31,507 nt of DNA from Tubiluchus corallicola (GCA_030141605.1 JAQGDQ010000578.1:105001-136507), one strand, 5' to 3'; numbered from the stretch's first letter, positions 8,878 to 17,769 are shown. Numbers and translations: made by a program. Notes: a model not told the origin generated them from the sequence alone.

Positions 8878-9525
8878 GACGTTTTTAGACAAAGGACCGG
8901 CTTTACTTAAAGCTCAAGGAAACCCTCCACTTACATAAAGTTTAAAAAGTTCGTCCTGAAATTTTATACCAGTTACAAACTGCCTTTTTGCATACAGGGC
9001 TTGTGTTGGCAGCAAAGCTGTATAAAACGTGTAAATATTTAAACTCCGGCGATCACCTTTAGACACAGTCATTTTGGTAGTAGGTCATTTGAAACAAATT
9101 TAGATAATGTTGTGTAAACTTTGAAAAAATAATCAGAGTATTCGTAACACACACGTCACTAATTAAGTAAAATTTTAAATTATTGTATCGTCTCAATAAG
9201 ATTGAAAACACGTTTTTGGTTAGTGAGTGGTGCACCCTGGAGGGAGAATCAGCGACATTTTACCAATTGATAAAAACAATTTAAATAATTAAAAATTTTC
9301 TTTTCTAGTTACATAAGTCTTTCCAGCAAGCAAGCGAAAAGCCAAGTAATGTAATTTTCCATGGAAAGTTTTTTGGGGACATAGTTAAACATTTCCTTTT
9401 CTTTTCCTAATTTACGTTGTGTATACATGACGTCACGTAATGGCGCAGTCGGTACAGTATTGCGGGAAATTTATAATGAAAACAAAAAAACAGTTTCAAC
9501 GCGAGTAAGATATACGCATAAAATT

Positions 9526-9863
9526 TCTATGATATCTATACGTGCGCGATACGTGAATGATGATCCTATTGCAAAAGATCATAGCATAGCAAAACATCAG
9601 ATCATACTATTACATGCATGAATGTAACTATTTCTACCGCATCCAGTCCAATTCACTTCTTTATATATATATGAATGTTATAATGTTTCAAATCCTGCTA
9701 AGTAAATTAAATATTGTACGAAAATGAAGATCAATGTTCATTTTTACAAAAAAAACAATTTTGTTAGTGTTTTGAGATTAAAGTTTCACTAGTTTAACAT
9801 ATTTAAACTGTAGACATTCGTTAATGCGTTATTCCGAAAAAATTACTTTGTTTTTAATGAGCT
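9526..9863. other. AT-rich stretch without supported gene
   Basis: Only short AT runs, including TATATATATATG near 9662, are visible. Confidence 0.4.
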
Positions 9864-9977
9864 CGTTTATCAGACCTGCGTTATTACGTTGCGTTTTTCT
9901 ATAGTCACGCCTTTTGATTGTTTATGCGCAGCTGGATACGCAATAACGCATAACGCATTGCGGATGTCTGATAAACG
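9864..9977. mobile_element. Small foldback MITE, 114 bp
   Basis: CGTTTATCAGAC at 9864-9875 and its exact complement GTCTGATAAACG at 9966-9977 bound a palindromic segment. The next inner bases also pair (GCGTTATTACG against GCATAACGCATTGCGG) with mismatches. The interior is rich in GCGTT/AACGC. It has no coding capacity. The GCGGATGCG-rich ends at 21893-22275 look like a distantly similar type. Confidence 0.55.
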
Positions 9978-10222
9978 CTGATTTAGTGAGCTTTAAATTT
10001 AATCCATTTTTGCCGTGGTCTTTTTACTTCATTCATCACGTTGTTTCAGATTCGCACAGCAGAAAACGTCAAAATTAGACTGAAGAGCTAACACACCACA
10101 AGAACTTTTGCTGACTGAAAAATACGACCTTACTATCAGCAGCAGAGCTTCAGGGTGAGCTTGGTAAGTTTTATATCTATGATTTTGTACTGAATGAGAG
10201 CTAAATAAGAAAAACTGATCTG

Positions 10223-10956
10223 ATTCAACGTCAAGTTTTTCAATAATTACCACAAAACTTAATACACATGTAACCAAGAACTTTCAAAGCATCGCACATT
10301 TGTAAAACAGCAAAAACTTTGGAAAGCAAGAATAAGTTAGCACCAGTACTCATATATCCTGGCCTGTCACTAATGTTGGATGCTATAATTTTTTCCGTAA
10401 CTGACAGTAACAAAAGCAACAGGTTCACGAGTGCAAAGTAATAATTGATCAACACATTTGGTTGCATAAATTAAAAAAAAGTTTTCTGCAACAGTAAATT
10501 AACTTCAACTTTGCTTCCCAAGTCTCCATCTTGTAGTTTTCCATTTAGACAAACGATATTTTTATAAAATTTATTTTGGAATTAAACCATTCATGATTAA
10601 TTATTTTTGCTTTCCAAAGTTTTTGCTGTTGTAAAAATGTGCGGTGCTTTGAAAGTTCTTGGTTACATATATGTGCTACCTTCTTATAAAAAAATCTCCA
10701 ACAACATAATTGTGTAGCTTGTATCGTTTAATCTGTAAACAAACAAGATAATTTTATATAATTTTGCTCAATTTTACGGCGAAATCTAAACCAAATCTAC
10801 TCCAATCTACAGGTAAGTGTACAGGTAAAAGACCGGTCACATGACCTGTTTAATAGGAAACCAATTTATAACAGAAAAGAGGGGAGCAATACAAGTTTAA
10901 ATCAGCACAATATATATTAAGTTTTGTGGTAATTATTGAAAAACTTGAGGTTGAAT
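10223..10956. mobile_element. Foldback element with a 240-bp interruption in one arm
   Basis: The left arm 10223-10329 is matched in reverse complement by two separate pieces, 10607-10675 and 10916-10956. Landmarks are AACTTTCAAAGCATCGCACA on the left against TGTGCGGTGCTTTGAAAGTT on the right, and TCAAGTTTTTCAATAATTAC against its complement. The 240 bp at 10676-10915 break the right arm and are absent from the left, so they were inserted into the right arm or lost from the left. The loop is about 277 bp. No protein is encoded. Confidence 0.6.
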
Positions 10957-11077
10957 GCTACACTTAATCAGCATTTCTTTTACCTTTGTTTACGCTAAGT
11001 ACTTCTTGCGTTCAGAAATGATCCAGATTCGAAACAGGGTGTACGCAGTAGTATAAACCACGAGCAGACTAAACCCT

Positions 11078-11381
11078 CCTCACAAGAATGATAACAGCAT
11101 TCTAACCGAACATCACAGGATAATCATTTCAAGATTCAGAGTAGGAAGCCACTACCTACGAATTGAGACTGGCAGGTGGAGCAGGATCAGACAGGAAAAT
11201 GGAATGTCAATTTTGTGATTTGAATGTTGTTCAAACCGTTACTCATGCGGTCTTAGAATGTCCCGAAACTAAACATGCTGACAGTGTTGAACATATCAAC
11301 TCTGTTACGACACAATTTACTGTAAACAAAGTCAAATATTTGCATAAACTTGAAAAACTTTGTGGAAATAATGATCTTTAA
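11078..11381 (+). pseudogene. Non-LTR retrotransposon (LINE) ORF2 C-terminal fragment, frameshifted
   Basis: Two adjacent frames together give the usual tail of LINE ORF2 proteins downstream of the reverse transcriptase. The first frame (from about 11078) reads ISRFRVGSHYLRIETGRWSR. The second (to the TAA at 11379-11381) contains MECQFCDLNVVQTVTHAVLE followed by CP, a C-x2-C-x10-H-x4-C zinc-knuckle pattern, and closes with a Leu/Lys-rich tail. A single frameshift at about 11195-11205 separates them. The reverse transcriptase and endonuclease domains are missing, so it is a 5'-truncated dead copy, as is usual for these elements. The clade is uncertain. Confidence 0.55.
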
Positions 11382-11489
11382 TTACTTCAGTTCACTTCAG
11401 TTTCATGGCAGTAGACCTAGTAGTTTTTTGGTAAGCTAAATATTTAGCACTATTGTAGCAGTTTACCAATAAGACTTACATGTCATCTG

Positions 11490-11968
11490 CAGGGCCGGTT
11501 TTAAGCCAATTTGACAGATTTCTCCAGGGGGCCCCCGCTTTCACACTCTCTAGTCGAGGACTCTGTGATGAATTAATGAACGTCTGGTGTGTTTGAAGTT
11601 TCTTGATGTTGTGAACGCAGTGCAAATCTTCAGTCTGTTCCCGTATATCTACGTTTCAATGTTTTTTGCTGATCGTTTATTTATTTGTTTTGTAATTTCA
11701 GTTTATCATCTGTTTTTAGAAGGTACATGCACAAACACTATGTCAGTAATTATCTTGACTTATAATAAAATATTAAATATTTCATGCATCAATTACTAGT
11801 ACATATCATTTTTTCTAATTTGGAGCCTCAAGCCCTCAGCGTTTTTTTTTGGCTGGGACTGGTGTACTAGACGATGCATAAAACATCATCAATCTTCAGC
11901 TTTTATAGGGTAGAGGGCACCACTAACAGTTTTCTAGTTAGGCCCCGCATTTCCTAACACTGACCCTG
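11490..11968. mobile_element. hAT-like non-autonomous element, 479 bp
   Basis: The left end CAGGGCCGGTTTTAAG and the complement of the right end CAGGGTCAGTGTTAGG agree at 12 of 16 positions. The flanking 8-mers GTCATCTG (11482-11489) and GCCATGTG (11969-11976) agree at 6 of 8, which fits an aged 8-bp hAT target duplication. The GGGGCC-rich subterminal bases are similar in style to the element at 2318-2649. No transposase frame is present; the 70-codon frame inside is unrecognised. Confidence 0.5.
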
Positions 11969-12164
11969 GCCATGTGTTTTAACTACACTGAGATAGAGAA
12001 GAAACCTCGAGCACATACTCTGTGATAGGGGAACTTGAAAAATGTGCACGTATAAAAGCTATTGTCAAACCGAATAGAGAGCATATTGTATTTTGGTTTG
12101 TTACTTCTTGTATGTTGGCAACTTGGGAATTGATTTAAGCTATTTACATTTGAACAGAATCACT

Positions 12165-12245
12165 GGTTCACATCCAGAGGACGCACCCAGAAGACACGCC
12201 CAGAGGACGCACCCAGAGGACACGCCCAGAAGACACGTCCATACA
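12165..12245. repeat. Short 12-bp/24-bp minisatellite
   Basis: CCAGAGGACGCA and CCAGAAGACACG-type units alternate about six times. The period keeps a frame open (PEDAPRRHAQRTHPED) but there is no other sign of coding. Confidence 0.75.
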
Positions 12246-12728
12246 GAAGGACGGGGTCGAATCTACGTGGTTGATAAAAGAATTGGCTGCAATTGGATCA
12301 CGAAAGTTTTGTCAAGTGACAGTGGGCACAGGATAATTGCATATTTGGTCATACATGTATCAGTTATTAACTAACAGCTGCGCCATCAGTAATTTTGTGT
12401 AGAGAATTACTTGATTTTTTAAATGCACAAGTTTTTTTTAGAAAAGTCACAGACTGGTGTTAGTCGGTAGTTCTTAATTTACTGTCATGCCTTGTTTAGA
12501 CTGCGCCATATAAGAGATGCCCTGTATGGGAAAACGTGATTTTTAAAAAAAACGAAATTTCTTTTTCATTTGCCTTCCTCGTACCACAGAGGTGTCTGAA
12601 AAAAACATATATGACGTCACCGGCGGCCAGGGCATGAAAGGAGTGCAGACAACTACATTTGCTGCAAAATTGACAGATTAGTTCTTTCGTTTTAGCATAA
12701 ATAGAAGCAGCAAGTCTATTATTTTTCC

Positions 12729-12966
12729 ACGTCTCAATATTTTTACTAGCTAATCGTTACAATGATGTACAAAGTACGAGTAATTCCTATGCGCATGCGT
12801 AGCAGCCATTTCTGGCTAAGGAATTCGAATTAGCGGTTTTTATTAAATCAACTTCCACTTTAGCCTAATTCGAATTCCTTAGCCAGAAATGGCTACGCAT
12901 GCGCATAAGAATTACTCGTACTTTGTACATCATTGTAACGATTAGCTAGTAAAAATATTGAGACGT
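12729..12966. mobile_element. Near-perfect long hairpin (105-bp arms, 31-bp loop)
   Basis: Left arm 12729-12833 and right arm 12865-12966 are reverse complements with only a few mismatches or gaps. Both hold landmarks such as GTACAAAGTACGAG and GCGCATGCGTAG or their complements. The loop is about 31 bp. The termini are ACGTCTCAATATTT and its complement. No obvious target duplication flanks it. Transcripts through this unit would fold into a long double-stranded RNA stem. It carries no coding frame. Confidence 0.8.
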
Positions 12967-13417
12967 ATATCTCTGATTTGTGAGTCTTCACAAAATTACT
13001 ACCTTATGCTATCAATCACAATTCATACTATAAAGACTCCCTTACAGTAACTGTAATTAGAAAATAATTAATGTTGAATTAAAAAGAGTTTGTTCCAAAC
13101 TGGACCTCTCTTATATTTCCCAGTCTAAGGACACGCACGTCAAAATAAATAAATAAATAAATAAGAACAAAGAAGTAAATTAAAAACCACTGACTAGCAA
13201 CTGACTCTCACTTTTTTAAAAATAGAACTTTACACGTTTTGGGTGAAAAATGCACTGTAAAAATATAAGATTATGAATTAACTAAAAAAACAAGATTAGG
13301 ATTAAAGAAAAATAAAATTATTAGAATGAATGATACATAGTTTGACCAAATATGCTCTGCTTCACCCACTGTAACTACTAGCTTCAGGTACTAGTCGAAA
13401 CACTCGGGATTCCAATA
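12967..13417. other. AT-rich stretch with (AAAT)n
   Basis: It contains an (AAAT)n microsatellite at about 13144-13164 and otherwise no recognisable feature. Confidence 0.5.
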
Positions 13418-13741
13418 AGCCTTTTCACATTTTCAGCAATTGATGATGATCGTGAAAAGTCACAGGTTACCATACAAAGCATTTTTGTACACTTCACAAT
13501 GCCTCGCAGCCGTTGCTGTTGAAATAGTAATAGTTTTAAGCTTACCTAATTTATTTTTCTTGTTCATAAGCAAAATCTTGCTAGTAGATCGCTCTACGCA
13601 CAGATTAATGCATTGTTAGGTAAAACAACGGAAGTTACTGAACTAATGTTCTGTGTTGCTGTGCTATTTCACGTTGCTGTGGTAGATTTAACCTTTGACC
13701 TTCTCACGATCATCATTAATCGCTGAAGTTGTGAAAAGGCT
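13418..13741. mobile_element. MITE, 324 bp, with about 57-bp inverted ends
   Basis: The left end AGCCTTTTCACATTTTCAGC and the complement of the right end AGCCTTTTCACAACTTCAGC begin inverted repeats. These continue through a shared ATGATGATCGTGA to about 57 bp with few changes. The centre is unrelated and non-coding. I see no clear target-site duplication. Confidence 0.65.
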
Positions 13742-13869
13742 CGTTCATGAATTCAAAATTAAAACTAAGAGCAGAATTCTTTAGGAAAAGTTATCGTAGA
13801 TCAATGTCACAGACGTTTCACACGAAGATGCCGGGGAGTCTATAGTTTGTTTTGTTGATCAAGATTATT

Positions 13870-14105
13870 GCTAAATTCCAAGAAAGGACCTAGAAGCCTG
13901 CCTTGCAACACTTACAAAATGCGGCTTTGCTAAATTCCAGGAAAGGACCTAGAAGCCTGCCTTGCAACACTTACAAAATGCGGCTTTGCTAAATTCCAAG
14001 AAAGGACCTAGAAGTCTGCCTTGCAACACTTACAAAATGCGGCTTTGCTAAATTCCAAGAAAGGACCTAGAAGTCTGCCTTGCAACACTTACAAAATGCG
14101 GCTTT
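13870..14105. repeat. 59-bp tandem repeat, four units
   Basis: Units begin GCTAAATTCCAAGAAAGGAC (AG variant in unit 2) at 13870, 13929, 13988 and 14047, exactly 59 bp apart and differing at only one or two sites. Such high identity points to recent expansion. The period is not a multiple of three. Confidence 0.95.
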
Positions 14106-14504
14106 TCAAAAATTGCTTTCATGTAGCTGTCAAGTTACTTTCAAGTTGTTTTTGCATTTTATAGTTCACCAAATTAATGATTAAGAGCGCCCCATTGTTT
14201 TTTATGCAAACATTTGCAAGCTCTCTGCAGGAATTTCTGCATTATTTCTGAATGAATCCTGCTCTTGGTTCAGATTTTGAATTCAAGAAGAACTGGCTTC
14301 TGCTTCGAAATTTCTTAAACTGTGGAATACTGTTTTATTTTATAACATTTTAAATTTTAAATGTATAGAAATGACGTATTTTTGGTGTAGTTTCTAGACA
14401 TAGTAAATTTATTATTGCAAGTTTTTTGTGGCTCTTTCACGCTGAAATAAATAGTAATTAATCAAAAGATCTGATGAATTTCTAGTGTTTTGACTAGTAC
14501 CAAA
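14106..14504. other. Stretch without supported gene
   Basis: It is AT-rich single-copy-looking sequence. I see no gene, RNA or repeat that I can support. Confidence 0.4.
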
Positions 14505-14990
14505 CTACAAGAGGGAGGAAGTAATTGTGAGTGAGAGAGTTTGAGGGAGAGCAAACGAGGAAGAGAGGGGGAGGAATCTGAAGGGGTGTGGGAGTGGGAT
14601 TAGAGGGCGAGTGGGATGAGGATCTGAGTGGGAGGGAGGAGGAATAAGGGATGGAGTGAGAAAAGGGGGGCAAAGAGGGAGAGGTCAACAGGGAGGGAGG
14701 GAAAAAGGGAGCAAGTGAGGAAGGGACAGAGTGGGAGGAGGTGTGGAAGTGGGTGGAATGTGAGTGTGGGAATGGGGAGGGTGAGGGTAGTGGGAAGGGC
14801 ATGGAGTGGGAGGGAGGGGTTGTGGTAGTGTGAAGGGGATGTGGGAAGGGGTGTGGGGGGAGGTATGGGAATGGGAGAGGGTGTGAGGATGGAGTGGGTG
14901 TGGGGTGTGGGAGTGGAAAGGGGGTGTGGTAGTGGGAAGGGATGTGGGAGGGGGTGTGGGAATGGGAAGGGGTGCGGGAATGGGTACACA
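14505..14990 (+). repeat. G-rich, C-poor degenerate repeat, quadruplex-capable
   Basis: For about 480 bp the plus strand is built from imperfect GGGA, GTGG and GGGTGTGGGAATGGG-type units with very little C. Runs of three or more G spaced by one to four bases recur throughout, so many overlapping G-quadruplex patterns are possible. The Pro/Ser-rich minus frames and Gly/Arg-rich plus frames over it result from this composition. Confidence 0.85.
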
Positions 14991-15520
14991 GATTGCATAA
15001 TTACGTTGTTTCTATTTATCAATATTCATTACATACGCTACTGATATGATAAGCTTGATCATATTTATGCATTTTCACTGTACCCATTCATTATTGTGTA
15101 AATTTGTGTTGATATTTCTGCATTCACGTTTACTATTACCACAATTTTTTTCACATTTAGTTAGTACACATTGTTTATGCATTTTTGCTCTAAATGTCTT
15201 TGATAATCTTGTGTTTTTTTCATTTCTGATTTATATATTATTTCATTGATACGTATTGTAAATTTCCAAATAAACTATTTTTTGTTAAACAAATCAGTTA
15301 GTTGTTCTCATAAATTGTTTTAGCTAAATGTATAATTACAAAACAAATTCAATTCAATTCAATTTTATTTTCTGAATAGCAGTTAAAATTCGTCATAATT
15401 ATTTTTACATTTCATTGCAGCTGAGAAGGACCAGCGAAAGACCTATTGGTCACTTGGTCAGCTGCCACTTATTTAAAATACAAGTTTATTCACAGGGTGA
15501 TGACATTTTTTAGGTTTTTG
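14991..15520. other. AT-rich stretch without supported gene
   Basis: There is a small AATTC pentamer run near 15348-15366. Nothing else can be assigned. Confidence 0.4.
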
Positions 15521-15524
15521 TGTA

Positions 15525-15534
15525 TATATAAAAG
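15525..15534 (+). promoter_or_regulatory. TATA-box-like element upstream of the 39-bp array ORF
   Basis: TATATAAAAG lies 118 nt before the ATG at 15652, with an A/C-rich start region about 30 nt downstream. If the array ORF is transcribed, this is the natural core promoter. AT-rich DNA gives such matches often, so support is weak. Confidence 0.25.
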
Positions 15535-15651
15535 GCAAAAGCAACAAAAATCAACTCAAAGCACAAACGGCTTATAAACAATTTTCAAGCAGTTTTCGAA
15601 AACAAACAGTTGTGGTTAACTCTTGCTAGAGAGGAACAGAAGTATTAATTG

Positions 15652-16137
15652 ATGTCTTTCTCAGTTGTAGGTCAAAGGTTAAGCAACAATCCACGCAAAC
15701 GTACTGTAGGTCAAAGGTTAAGCAACAATCCACGCAAACGTGCTGTAAGTCAGAGGTTAAGCAACAATCCACGCAAACGTGCTGTAGGTCAAAGGTTAAG
15801 CAACAATCCACGCAAACGTGCTGTAAGTCAAAGGTTAAGCAACAATCCACGCAAACGTACTGTAGGTCAAAGGTTAAGCAACAATCCACGCAAACGTGCT
15901 GTAGGTCAAAGGTTAAGCAACAATCCACGCAAACGTGCTGTAAGTCAGAGGTTAAGCAACAATCCACGCAAACGTGCTGTAGGTCAAAGGTTAAGCAACA
16001 ATCCACGCAAACGTGCTGTAAGTCAGAGGTTAAGCAACAATCCACGCAAACGTGCTGTAGGTCAAAGGTTAAGCAACAATCCACGCAAACGTGCTGTAAG
16101 TCAAATGTTAAGTAACAATCCACGCAAAATGATATAA
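15652..16137 (+). CDS. Repetitive basic ORF within the 39-bp array (doubtful gene)
   Basis: From the ATG the frame encodes MSFSV, then twelve 13-residue repeats of the form [VG or VS]QRLSNNPRKR[A/T], and ends in MI and TAA. Between RKR tribasic sites each repeat leaves the decapeptide AVGQRLSNNP or a close variant. This layout resembles a multi-copy peptide precursor. Against that, there is no signal peptide in this exon, an in-frame stop lies two codons upstream, no Gly precedes the cleavage site for amidation, and the minus strand is open over the same array. Variation between units includes replacement changes (Gly/Ser, Ala/Thr) as well as silent ones, so no purifying selection is evident. 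It could be a minisatellite whose period happens to be a multiple of three. Confidence 0.25.
   Translation: MSFSVVGQRLSNNPRKRTVGQRLSNNPRKRAVSQRLSNNPRKRAVGQRLSNNPRKRAVSQRLSNNPRKRTVGQRLSNNPRKRAVGQRLSNNPRKRAVSQRLSNNPRKRAVGQRLSNNPRKRAVSQRLSNNPRKRAVGQRLSNNPRKRAVSQMLSNNPRKMI
15667..16134. repeat. 39-bp minisatellite, twelve units, with DR1-like motif in each
   Basis: Twelve units of 39 bp each begin GTAGGTCAAAGGTTAAGC or the GTAAGTCAGAGG variant, and the two types alternate over much of the array. AGGTCAAAGGTTA (first at 15669-15681) is one base from the ideal DR1 element AGGTCAAAGGTCA, bound by RXR/HNF4/COUP-type nuclear receptors. Both strands are open throughout. The minus frame is Cys-rich, with CVDCCLTFDLQHV repeated. 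Confidence 0.95.
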
Positions 16138-16204
16138 CTGAAGCCTCATAATTAAAACCATTATACAAAGTGAGGTACATAACTGTACTGCATTTGGTGT
16201 ACAG

Positions 16205-16260
16205 TCTGCTTCTGCTTCAAACACAAACGTCCCAGGTTCGAGTCTTCGTGTCAGTTTAAA
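16205..16260 (+). repeat. tRNA-like B-box sequence (possible SINE head)
   Basis: CCAGGTTCGAGTCTTCG contains a good Pol III B-box (GGTTCGAGTC) like the T-arm of a tRNA. No complete cloverleaf or A-box can be drawn, so this is at most a SINE remnant. Confidence 0.3.
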
Positions 16261-17004
16261 TTTTGCTATTTAATTTAAATATTCCTATATTTTCTGAAAT
16301 ACGCATGGTATGCTTACCATAAAATTATAAGGGTAGGTACAGTAAGTGCAAGGGATTACGTATTACAAAGATCTCACCACCACCACTTTTCTCAGCAAAT
16401 TAGCTCTATCTTCAGCCTTTTTATTTCAAACTTTTTTATGACAACCGGATGGTTCTGATTTAGCATTTATTACAAGAAAAATTAAATTAATAACTAGGCT
16501 TATAAATAAAAATTTTACCAACGACTAAACTATAACAAAAACAATAAAAAAAAATTCACATAAACTTAAATTCAAGTTTTTTTTACATTTATTTACTTTG
16601 ATTGGATCAGAAAGAATGTATTAGCTAACTGTACGTGCAATTGGGCTACTAAAAAAACTAAACAATTGTTATATTATCATGCAACACAATTGCACAAAAA
16701 CAATGACCCGCCAAAATTGTTCATGAAGCAACACGCAACGTAATGCTAGCAGTTCTATTCCATACCATGTGTCACTGTCTCGCTGTTTCGACCAAATTAA
16801 AAACGAGAAATGGATATAATATTGGATAAAACTGAATTACAGTCGTACTTATGTAATTTGTTTAATTGTTTGCAGCTTGATACCCGATGTTTGTGACAGC
16901 TAGAGCTTATGACTCGCTGTTTATAATCTGTATTCTTGCTTGAAATAATGAATTTATTTTTATGTGAATAAGAAAAAACTATAACATTCTTATCAGTGGA
17001 CACT
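16261..17004. other. AT-rich stretch without supported gene
   Basis: No domain, RNA or repeat that I can support is visible. Frames are short and unrecognised. Confidence 0.4.
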
Positions 17005-17006
17005 TA

Positions 17007-17759
17007 CCGTAAAACGGGGTGAGTTCGCCACCCGAGGGTGAGTTCGCCACCCCCTACGTAATGGCCATTGTAGGTTTGCTGTAACTATTGTTCAGTGTTT
17101 AATGAACAGATATCATGATCACCGTCATTATAAACAGTTTGCGACAGTTATCTTCTTTCAATTCGCACTAGAAGTATTCCATTCTGCGCTACATATTATT
17201 TGTCTACTATTTCTTACTACTTAACATGCCACGCACCTGCACCCCTGTACCGGGTCATAGATACGAAAATTATACCCCAGAAGCTCTGGAAGCTGCCCTA
17301 CGTGCCGTCAAGAATACCAACAGGACAATCAGCGCAGCGACGAGGCAGTTCGGAGTTCCAAGAAAGACCCTTTCTGATAAACTCTCAGGAAGTCATCCGC
17401 GGAAGACCGGAGGTCAGCCAGTGTTCTCCGCCGCCGAGGAGCACGAAATCGCCAACACTCCAAGTGGCCGCTGAGTGGGGGTTCCCAATGACTGCCACCG
17501 ATCTCCGACTATTTTTCATAATCTTTTCATAGGGTGGCGAACTCACCCCCAAGCAAACAACCACAACCAGTTAACTTCAGCTGTCTAGAATGGCATTAAA
17601 CAGTGTTAAATTGTTAGTGGCGACTTCACCCCACGATAGTGTTTCATTCGAAAGGCAATATAAAGCTTGAACTAAGAAAATCGGTTGGGTAATTCTCTTG
17701 CTATGGCAGGAAACGTAAAAAATACCCCTAAAAAGTGGCGAACTCACCCCGTTTTACGG
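17007..17759 (+). mobile_element. Pogo/Tigger-type DNA transposon, internally deleted, 753 bp
   Basis: Perfect 25-bp terminal inverted repeats begin CCGTAAAACGGGGTGAGTTC, at 17007-17031 and 17735-17759. They are flanked by TA on both sides (17005-17006 and 17760-17761), the target duplication of the Tc1/mariner superfamily. The terminal motif GGTGAGTTCGCCAC also occurs at about 17038-17051, 17532-17548 (inverted) and, with changes, 17617-17632 (inverted). Inside is a frameshifted pipsqueak-HTH transposase N-terminus. The DDE catalytic part is missing, so the copy would depend on a transposase supplied elsewhere. The perfect ends suggest fairly recent movement. Confidence 0.9.
17226..17474 (+). 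pseudogene. Pogo/Tigger-like transposase N-terminus, pipsqueak HTH, frameshifted
   Basis: The ATG-initiated frame of 82 codons opens MPRTCTPVPGHRYENYTPEA. It contains the HTH_psq pattern (EALEAALRAVKN, then TISAATRQFGVPRKTLSDKL) and then an SGSHPRKTGGQPVFSAAEE linker, as in CENP-B/Tigger/jerky-type transposases. The HTH spans roughly residues 17-55 and would bind the transposon ends. After about residue 77 (near 17455) the expected continuation, LQVAAEWGFPMTATDLR, is found in another frame that runs to a stop at about 17530, which shows a frameshift. Everything beyond, including the DDE nuclease, has been deleted. A truncated protein of this kind could in principle still bind element ends. 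Confidence 0.8.
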
Positions 17760-17769
17760 TATGCTTTTA

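Larger units (their letters stand above)
6871..9525. mobile_element. Large foldback/long-TIR element, 2.65 kb, no transposase visible
   Basis: The left arm (about 6871-7485) and right arm (about 8903-9525) are imperfect reverse complements along their whole length. They start from AATTTTATGCGTATATC at the outer edge and continue inward through shared landmarks, such as the sequence around TTTTTGGGGACATAG on the right. The arms are about 615 bp and the unique centre about 1.4 kb. No frame in either part resembles a transposase, so it is either a non-autonomous long-TIR element or two copies of one dispersed repeat in opposite orientation. A third copy of the arm is at 17770-18312. The arms carry a TGACGTCA CRE-type palindrome (9428-9435 in the right arm). 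Confidence 0.65.

Noticed and set aside
14494-15022. Pro/Ser-rich frames on the minus strand
   Set aside because: They are the complement of the G-rich repeat; several frames are open at once.
15667-16134. CRISPR array
   Set aside because: Units are contiguous with no unique spacers, in a eukaryotic context.
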